Shown here piece by piece: positions 20,705-28,442 of a stretch of 28,442 nt of DNA; position 1 is the first letter of the stretch, and each line of letters begins with the position of its first letter. A model generated the notes under the pieces. That model searched no databases. It was not told where the DNA came from and saw nothing but the letters and a program-made list of their open reading frames with translations. A program made the position numbers and the translations under genes. The DNA comes from Apostichopus californicus (Eukaryota > Echinodermata > Holothuroidea > Aspidochirotida > Stichopodidae). The stretch lies in assembly GCA_020650975.1 (NCBI GenBank), contig JAIPMN010001035.1:893-29334 (forward strand), read 5' to 3'.

Positions 20705-21109
20705 TATAGCGCATGACAAATCGTAACAGTTACTGTACATTAAATTAATGCAGTATTTTCAGGTTCATTGATGAAGCAGCCAGCCAGCCAGCCCGCCCTC
20801 TTAATGGCTGCCAGAACATCCATCTCACAATGACCTCTTACAGATGCTACAGCCTTTATTGCTTCATAGCTGTGTACACGATTTTAACAAAAACCTTCCA
20901 ATTGTTGCTCGAACAAGATGAGAATTACTCAAACAAATGCATTCTTTGAGAGATTTTCTCAAAAAATTAAATGATTCCATTTAGTTTTGTAGGAAATTCT
21001 GTTGTCTAGAAATTTTCGTTCACGTTGATATCATTATTGACATAACGAAAGAAACAAGAGAAATGTAGCAAACATTTGAATTTTGACTTTATCATATATA
21101 CGTTACAAC

Positions 21110-21340
21110 ATGGCTGATCCGTCTAAGAAGCCAAAGAATGAATTGTTATGTGATCATTGTATCTGATATCGTTCGGAAGAAACTGGGCAAAAAGATTCAC
21201 TTTGTCATTTTATGCCGAGACTTATATCAGAATTGCCTCCTATGCATGTAATGATGATAGATCCTAGCCAAGTTACAGTAAATGCCTGTACGCATTCTGA
21301 GGTGGCATGCCACGGCCCGTTTCATAATGCTTCGGTCGCA
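21110..21340 (+). pseudogene. Possible decayed coding fragment
   Basis: From ATG 21110 the frame reads MADPSKKPKNELLCDHCI, a TGA (21164), then about 58 more open codons rich in Cys, His, Met and Pro until a TAG near 21341. Base composition is less AT-biased than the neighbouring DNA. I recognise no family. It could be a first-exon relic of a retrocopy or transposon protein, or chance. Confidence 0.15.
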
Positions 21341-21415
21341 TAGTCGACGTGTCTTCCATGCCAGAGATTAAAAACTAAGCTCACTCGTTGAACGATCCAA
21401 GTTACGGCTGTCAGC

Positions 21416-21434
21416 CAGTCACGCGGCGTGACTG
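21416..21434. repeat. Small palindrome CAGTCACG-CGG-CGTGACTG
   Basis: Perfect 8-bp arms around a 3-nt centre, in a locally GC-rich stretch (21290-21450). Confidence 0.7.
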
Positions 21435-21449
21435 CCCCAGCTACCATGG

Positions 21450-23116
21450 CATGTTTACATTAATGATTAATGTGCATCATGTTATTCTTGTACAGGATTA
21501 GCATAACATTACCAGCTGGATGGTGCTTAATGTATTTCATTTGGATAATAATATCAAAATTCATTTTTTTTTTTCCCCTTTCTGTTCCTTTAATGCATTA
21601 AAATTTAGTCTGTTTTCTATTTCGGCATAGAGTGATGTATGAAAGTGTATTAGTGTGTATGATTTGGTTGCCTGAGCAGGAAGTGTACATACAAAGGATC
21701 CACACAATATAATGAATGAGATGAACATGTCTATGGTAATTGAGGTTTTGAACTCTGTGGTGGTAGGGCTCCTCTTTAAAACAATCACGGATAGGTTACA
21801 ACCAGATGGAATTTCTAGTGTTATGATAGGAGTTGATCACATAATTCAATGAAGAGTATATACTGTATATTTGGTGGATAGCTGTTGTATTTACTGTACT
21901 CAGTGGGGGTATAGGAGGATGTTTTAAACCAGAGACCATGAATACTGCACCACGGCTCTCCTGTGGTCATAATAGTGCCGTCCCTGAAAAATGTACATGA
22001 ACCTACATTGTTATTGAACTTTTGTGAGTTCTCATCAGAGAAATATAATATATAAACTGGAGAGTGATAAAACATGCAAATGTTCTCCATTGTCATCAAT
22101 GCTGAAAAAAATTAGGTTTTATCCAAAATTTAGTGTTGATGTTGGTCCATTTTGGAAACATATTCATCAGTTTTGTGATGAAGTAATGACTTATTATATT
22201 TGCGTTTAATGGTAACAGTGACATTGTTTGACCAATAAAACACATTGCCATATATGAACTCTGGCGTCACAATTTTACCACTCTACATCGTCACACCGTA
22301 TTATACTTCTACCGTTCGTTAAGTTGATCTGATAACCACATTAAGGCTAAATATAGAGGCACAGCCTAAATGACATCGTCATGTAAAAACCATTCTGAAG
22401 CGTAGAATTACTCCGCCATGCCGAAATCTTTACCGTTCAGAATTTTGACATTTTGAAAACAGGTTTGTGGTTAAGGTTTTCCCCAATGGTGAATGGATTT
22501 AACCTTGAGACTCATAGCAATGATTTCATCACTCTAGTTAGATCTTTGAAGAGTTTTTTGACTCATCAGTCAATCATTTCTGACATGTCACCACGACAAA
22601 CACACGTTTGTCTCTCTGACTTCCATCTTTACAAATCTACGACAGAGATTTTGTCGTTATTCCGACTTGAGACCGTAGAAGCGTTGTCGTGTGTAGTTGC
22701 AGTTCCGACACTAAAAAGCAGAGTAGAAAAACTTACCTGTAAATAAATATCCTCTCACTGGAAGAAATTGCTGCCTTTTAAGACATCGATATCAAACCAT
22801 TATGTACAATACTGTAGTTAGGATGCTGTTCAGTAATGCATACAACTCTCTAAATATGTTGACGACATTAAGATGGTTCAGTTGATGGTGTACAAGAGGG
22901 GAACTGGGAACATGTAAAGAGAAGGTTGTATTTGATTTCTATATAAGGATAGGTAGTTATTGTTCGGTTAGGGCAAAGGTAAATATTCTCAATCCCCTTC
23001 TAGGAATAGGAAAGTCCTGTATGAAAGAGTGGAAACAAGATGGCCAGAGTGACTTGGTTAAGTGCACAAACCATATTCATGAACTTACTGGGTACCTAGC
23101 CCTATCTAGTGGCAGC
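21450..23116. other. Noncoding stretch downstream of ABHD17
   Basis: AT-rich sequence with no supported gene. A 98-codon open frame at 22453-22746 begins with TTG and shows no recognisable motif. Polyadenylation-like AATAAA hexamers occur at 22234 and 22742. Nothing else stands out. Confidence 0.5.
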
Positions 23117-23155
23117 GGGGGGGGGGGGGGGGAGGGATGGGGTGGGGGGATTGGG
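23117..23155 (+). repeat. G-run with G-quadruplex potential
   Basis: A run of 16 G is followed by GGG, GGGG, GGGGGG and GGG separated by one to three bases, which fits the G3+N1-7 quadruplex pattern on the + strand. Homopolymer length may be an assembly approximation. Confidence 0.8.
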
Positions 23156-23599
23156 ACATAGGCAGAGGTAAATGTTAGTTGCGAAGACAATGAATGTGTA
23201 AAGTTAGTGTGCTTGTTTGTTTACAAATATGATGAGATCATTAGGATTCCATGGGTGGGTTAAGATTTGTTTATCATTTTGAAAGGTCATATCTATGCAC
23301 TGCTTTCAGATAAGCTAGACATATAAGAATGTCCAAACATGTGCGCAATTCTTTGGTCCAAGAGCAGAGCAGATTTTCTGGGAGAGACTTTGTTTGATCA
23401 TTTGAGAATTTGAGCTTTCTGAATATCTGGCACAAATCAAATTAGAATGAGAAACTTAAGGAAAATATTCCCAGGAAACTTTTAGTAAATTTTGCAACAT
23501 GGGACACTTTGGTATCTCTACTGAAGACCTCTAAAACTGTAATTTTGGGTCGGACAAGTATTTTACATCCCCAAGCCATATTGTGCTTAAAGCACTGCA

Positions 23600-23649
23600 T
23601 ATTAATGCACCTTCTCCCCCTTCCCTCCCTCCCAACCCCTCCCCCCTAG
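23600..23649. repeat. C/T-rich tract
   Basis: An almost pure pyrimidine stretch of CCTTCTCCCCCTTCCCTCCC type, about 40 nt long. Confidence 0.7.
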
Positions 23650-25760
23650 TCGTCTACTTGATAGATCCAAATTGCTATAGTTGACGGTTCCCATTTAGTT
23701 AGTAAATTATTAACATTGGTTTTGTCTTCACTTCATAATTTATGGTGCACATTTGACAGTTTCACATAACAGATGATATTGTTGCGAACACTAAATTGTT
23801 CAGTTCATTCAATTAGAAACAGTGGCATGCAGTATCAACTTACAACCTAAAGTGCAGCTTCAAAGGTTAGGTTGATGTTTTTTTTTGTTTTTTTGTGTGT
23901 GTGGGTAGAACTCAAGGCTAACTATCAATTGTACATTAGTGCTTTGTTTTGTTAATATTGTAAACCACTCCTCTATGGTCTCCTTATAACAATGTACTGT
24001 ATGTTCAATCTGAGAACTACAAAAAATTGTATTCTTTCTCCCTAAGTATGGTCTCCTTGACGACCTTGGAATGATGTCATGTTTACAGGGAGAGATCAAA
24101 ACATTTTCTGATGCGAGGATGTGCAGCGTCATGCGTAAAATTCTCGCCTCATTCCTGTATTATTGCAATCCATCCCTGCCTGTTAGACCATATACATATA
24201 TATACCTGACGATGTTAGTAATCACTCTACTCACCGTGTAGCAAACTGCATAGACGCTTCAATTAACACAACTAAAAATTCACTCCTACTGTACGTATAA
24301 AGCGGCCTATAACTTCATTTATATTATGTGAGAAGTGTGGATTCGTCATGGGAATTGAGAATAGGAAATGAAAGAGAGCTACTCTGACGTTGATCGACAG
24401 CAGGAACTCGATAACATGGAAGTCAAACGGCGAAGTGTGACTGCTGTTTGGCTGTGTGACAGAAATTGACGCTTTCTCTTCTGTGATGTCTACTGCAAGT
24501 ACACTAGGCCATTAACCTACTGTACATGGCGTGTGTGTACTGTGTGGTATGAGAGGGGCTTTTGTCATTATCATTAAGAAAATTAACGAGTAGACCAACA
24601 TATCTTTTTCTTCTTGCGTGATAGATTCCATTTCTTCAAACCTGGTTGGATACTCAGGTTTACACAAACTTAACCCCGCACCCCCCCCCCCACCAAATGA
24701 AAATATCAAGAAATATCATCAATGGACATCATCCACAAGCATCCCAATGTTTTGTTGTTGAAAACTAAAAAGAAGAAAAAGAAATTTTGATGGCTATTAG
24801 ATGCAGTGTCCATGTGATGGTTTTGATTGCTTACAAGTAGAGATTCTATTATTGATAGAAAATATTATTTTGTTTCGTAGTCTGCTCCTGGCACACTTTT
24901 TACTATTAAACAGAACAATTAGCAAAATTTGACCTTTGAACTACTGTATGTAACTTAACTAAATGATACATCATCTGACATATCTTTGTACAAAACAGAG
25001 GTGATTTTATTCAAAATTGTTGACATATCAGACTCGATGTCCGTGTACGTTTTATAATTCCCACGGGGGGATTAGATAAATATTTAACAATTCTTATTGT
25101 GTATGCAATTCTTTTGTCTGTTTTCTTTTTCTTATTCTTTGTCTTCTTTTTCTTCTTTCATATCAATAGTTTTAAGGATACACATACTTTTTGTCTCTTG
25201 TTGTGGATATGTAATATGCTTGTAACACTTGTTGCTTTGAAAATAGAAAGAAATGAACCGGTATTGAATCCAACCGGCCAGATGCATGTGATTCCTGCGT
25301 CAAGCGACACGAAAGCACGGAAAAGTACGACGATTTGTAAATTCACCAATCTGGGAAAATGATGGAGAAGATGAACGATAAATTTCTAATTCTTGGCGGA
25401 ACGATGCACTTCATAATGTCAAATTATAACGTTAATATTTTACTCACATATTATAAAATATTTAGCATGTCTCACACCGACACTGAGACTCTGGCACGGT
25501 TAATATTTGTTCGTCTCGTGTACAATTGCACATTGCACATGTACAGTCAGTGTGGTGACGAGTCACGACTAGAGACACCTGTTTCTCAAAATGCGAAGGT
25601 TTGAGTAGATTTGGCGGCGTTCTTCTTTACCACGTAGAGAGACGGTATATAGCGAGTCAGGGAAATTGATAGTCCTGACTTGTCACATCCTGGAAATGAG
25701 TGTACCCATCACAACATGGTGGGGTGCGGTTGGAATACTTTTTGACCACATTTTAGAAAT
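23650..25760. other. Noncoding stretch
   Basis: No gene supported. It contains a poly-C run at 24676-24690 and a CTT-rich tract at 25120-25160 that generates a Phe-rich open frame (25099-25362). The GC-richer part 25250-25360 and the following open frame (25359-25604) show no recognisable domain. Confidence 0.45.
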
Positions 25761-25766
25761 GGTACT

Positions 25767-25983
25767 GCGAGTCGAGGTCACCGACAGTGATTGCTGGGAC
25801 TGACTCGACTTGACCCTTGTAACGAAGCGATGCGTCTACAACTTGGTGTACAGTAAATACACAGTGCAACTAGGTCATTTTCTGTGAAGAGATAATATAG
25901 TCACTGTCAAATCGAGTCGGGTCACCGATTCGACTCAATTCAGGTATACTGGATCTCGACTCAACTTGAAATAAAGTGACCCA
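25767..25983. repeat. GAGTCG/GGTCACC degenerate repeat cluster
   Basis: CGAGTCGAGGTCACCGA (25769) and CGAGTCGGGTCACCGA (25913) are near copies. Each is followed by inverted counterparts: GACTCGACTTGACCC (25802) and CGACTCAATTCAGG, then CTCGACTCAACTTGA and GTGACCC (25930-25982). The block is therefore a diverged duplication (spacing 144 bp) with internal dyad symmetry. Confidence 0.6.
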
Positions 25984-26694
25984 TTACAAGTAAGCTTGAA
26001 AGTGAGATCATGTTAGTTATGATGAAGGAAGACATTTTGGTGTATTTATAATGTTATTAAGTAAAGCGGACCAAATACTGTTCGATAAAGAAATATGGCA
26101 ATGATATAATATCTATCGAAAGTATGTCTTACTCATATAGTCATATTAATGTTATTCTTGTCACTATGTGTGAAGCTTTTCCAAAGATATATATTCATTT
26201 ATCAGTCTGTGTTAGAGCAAAACGATCTTTGAGTGTTTAATGCATTGCAATTATTCAATTCCTGGTTATAAGAAAATTATCACATATTCGGTTCATTTTT
26301 TGTAAATGGTTAATTTCTAAACTTATTCATCCAAATGATTCTATGATCAACCAATTCAACTATGTACAGAAAGGTGTATTAGTCTCTAAATATACATATA
26401 TGTTAATATGGAATTCAGTTTTTAAGCTTAAATGTCATAAAATCTTAAGACATCTTGCAAATCCAACAAATGGCTGCCAAATGGTGCAATGTCTGATTGT
26501 CATTTTCTTATGATCAAGGGAAAGGTTAGATGCTCAAAAAAACTAGTACAGTAGCTAAAAGGAGATTGTCGTTGTTTTGTATGACAGAAGAACATGTGAT
26601 CTGTGGTGACGGTTAATATGAAGTCTGGGAAGGATCACTGGATGTGCTGTTTAACTCAAAAGAGCATTTAGAAGGTAAATTGTACTCCATAACA

Positions 26695-26870
26695 TGGGTA
26701 CCAGACTAGTATGAGTACAGCAGCATGAGTACGAGTACAAGTAGAATTCCCTTTGGTATCAGCATTGAGTACAAAGCTCTAATCGTGAGTACAAGCTACT
26801 GTACTTAATTGTTGCACTAGTTTGTACACTAGGGTACAAGTCCACCAGGATGAGTACAAGCACAAGAATA
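26695..26870. repeat. Degenerate GAGTACAAG minisatellite
   Basis: The core GAGTACAAG or close variants occurs at least six times at irregular spacing: ATGAGTACAGC, ATGAGTACGAGTACAAG, TTGAGTACAAAG, GTGAGTACAAGC, GGGTACAAG and ATGAGTACAAGC. It has no reading-frame constraint. Confidence 0.7.
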
Positions 26871-26879
26871 CAAATAGGT

Positions 26880-27658
26880 CTTGTTGTGTACAGTTAGTTT
26901 TGAAAACCCTGTGTCACTATGCAGTTCACCATCGATAATTGAGTCGTTTGTGCGTAACCCATACGTTACCCTCTGAGGGGGGAAGGGGAGGGGACTGGAA
27001 GAGGAATTTGTGAATCTCCATGTGGTCAGGGGTCTCTTTATCTTTGGTTTCAACTCCAGAGCAAACAAACGTACAAGTGGCTTTGTAAGATGTCCTTAAA
27101 CTGAATTCAGTCGAAGTTTGTTTTGACTCTTCTCCATGTTGTCAATAAAAACGAACAGGATCGTATTTGAAAAGACAATGTTTTGCCGTTTTATTTTAGG
27201 TAAAAATAATAAGAGATTGTTTGTTAAATGTTAGGGGTTCTTTTTGCATCTTTTCATTGTTATCTGTAATTATTCATTTCTTTTGTGCTTCTTCCTTGCT
27301 TGCATGCTGTAAAAATAAAAAAAAAACATTTTACAATTTGAAATTAAATGTAATTGTATGCTCAGATTTAGTCATTTATACATAAAAAAGAATGGTCTTG
27401 AATTTGTTGTCTTGTGAACTATTAATATTATTACTATTAATAAAATGATGTAGTCATATAAAAGGATTATTTCCTTTTGTCTTTTTTGGCTTTGTTTCTC
27501 TCAAATGCTTTGTTTTCAGCAAGATGAATATTCAAAACCATGATGAATATTTATAGCAGCTCATTTCAAATTCAGCTAATTATCCACACCTTCACTTGCA
27601 AATATCCATAGGAAGTGTTCTCCATTAAAAATTAATAGACTTTCCATCAGGTATACCC
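26880..27658. other. Noncoding stretch
   Basis: A GGGGAAGGGGAGGGG tract near 26976-26995, an AATAAA at 27144, and otherwise AT-rich sequence. No gene seen. Confidence 0.5.
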
Positions 27659-28021
27659 TTAAAGGCATTGAAGACTCGCCCCAAACCGCGTGCCGCGCTA
27701 TGAAAAAGTTAACTTTCTGTTGCTTGCAAGTGAAGTTTTTTTCTTGTTGCTACAAAATGCAGACCGTAATGAAACGTGATACCTTGTTATCTTTTATCTA
27801 TAACTGAGATGTCCATCGCTGCTATGTACACTGTGCTGTGGGTATTGACAGTAGCTGTATGTATTGACTGTACACTAGTGTCTAATTACCAACGGTAGCA
27901 AGCTGTGTGTATTTTCTGGGATCGATGGTGGTGTCTAACACTTCTGTTACACCTCATTCAAAACTAGATCAGATTACCGGCATGAGACGTTTCTTTGTGC
28001 GCGAGTCTTCACTCCCTTTAA
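27659..28021. mobile_element. TTAA-flanked MITE, copy 2 (piggyBac-type target site)
   Basis: The body 27663-28017 (355 bp) lies between TTAA at 27659-27662 and 28018-28021. The left end AGGCATTGAAGACTCGC and the complement of the right end (AGGGAGTGAAGACTCGC) differ at two of 17 positions. Internal blocks shared with copy 1 include AATGAAACGTGATACCTTGT and ACTGTACACTAGTGTCTAAT. It lacks a short segment present in copy 1 near 12712-12732. Unlike copy 1, its flanks are not duplicated. The 67-codon frame at 27907-28110 is chance. Confidence 0.8.
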
Positions 28022-28442
28022 AGGACATTAGTATTGGACCAAATATGCTAGAAATTCAGATAATGGTCACCCACAATCAAATGTCACTAAGCATTTTACA
28101 GTCAATCTAAATTTAATGATCCACTCTGTGATATTTTATTGACTATTTTATTAACAGTCCCGAATGTCTTTGAAAACGTAGAGGAATTGGAACATCCATG
28201 GAAATATTTTTGGCAAGGTTTAAGTGGACTAAAAGTTAACCTTTATATTTTTGCCTAAAACCTATGAGAATAAAATTCCTTCCCACTTTCCCTCCTCAGC
28301 GATCCTTTTGGGATATCAAAGAAAACCAATTTACATTCCAGTTTTGAAGACAAGAAATAAAACTCTTATTAATACTATAAATAGGAATGTCCTCATGTTT
28401 ATTCAAACAGCTCTTTCAAAGGCATATTCAGTCATATTTGAT
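28022..28442. other. Noncoding end of window
   Basis: AT-rich sequence without a recognisable gene or repeat. Confidence 0.5.

Noticed and set aside
22453..22746. 98-codon frame downstream of ABHD17
   Set aside because: Begins at TTG, no motif, no splice evidence; a chance ORF is the simplest reading, although protein search could revise this.

Overview
The window looks like animal genomic DNA: AT-rich (roughly 36% GC by eye), gene-poor, intron-dominated and full of short interspersed repeats and microsatellites. There are no bacterial-style operons. I recognise one gene with confidence, an ABHD17-family alpha/beta hydrolase (depalmitoylase) on the + strand. Its coding sequence is complete in two exons: 987-1633 and 18085-18313, separated by a 16,451-nt intron with a canonical GTAAGT donor and CACAG acceptor. 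Joined, they give a 291-residue protein with the whole catalytic triad (Ser170, Asp235, His264) and the N-terminal cysteine cluster. The protein is very close to vertebrate ABHD17. With the repeat content, this suggests a marine invertebrate, probably a deuterostome such as an echinoderm (a sea cucumber is my guess, low confidence).

Layout. 1-986: 5' flank or 5' UTR, with a possible ETS site and C/EBP-ATF-type site near 230-250. 987-1633: coding exon 1. 1634-18084: the intron. It holds a diverged ~280-bp tandem repeat with nuclear-receptor-like half-sites (4161-4800), a pure polypyrimidine tract (6435-6548), a retroelement-like tail (7643-7950), a possible terminal-exon relic with its own AATAAA (8094-8584), a fold-back repeat (9046-9210), a Penelope-like fragment (9882-9913), a TTAA-flanked MITE sitting at the join of a 90-bp direct duplication (12383-12937), a 21-bp tandem repeat (13413-13472) and a 102-bp tandem duplication (17422-17612). 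18085-18313: coding exon 2 and stop. 18314 onward: 3' UTR and downstream DNA. This part contains a pogo/Tigger-like MITE (18698-19060), a hAT-like small element (20360-20521), a near-perfect 74-nt hairpin (20631-20704), a G-run (23117-23155), GAGTCG- and GAGTACAAG-type degenerate repeats (25.7-26.9 kb) and a second copy of the TTAA MITE (27663-28017).

One signal runs through the whole window: the 8-mer TACTGTAC/GTACAGTA occurs nearly forty times by hand count, against about one expected from base composition. I saw no convincing new multi-gene system. The novelty here is in the non-autonomous elements, the repeat architecture and the over-represented word. Identities of mobile elements rest on terminal repeats and target-site signatures read by eye, without database support.
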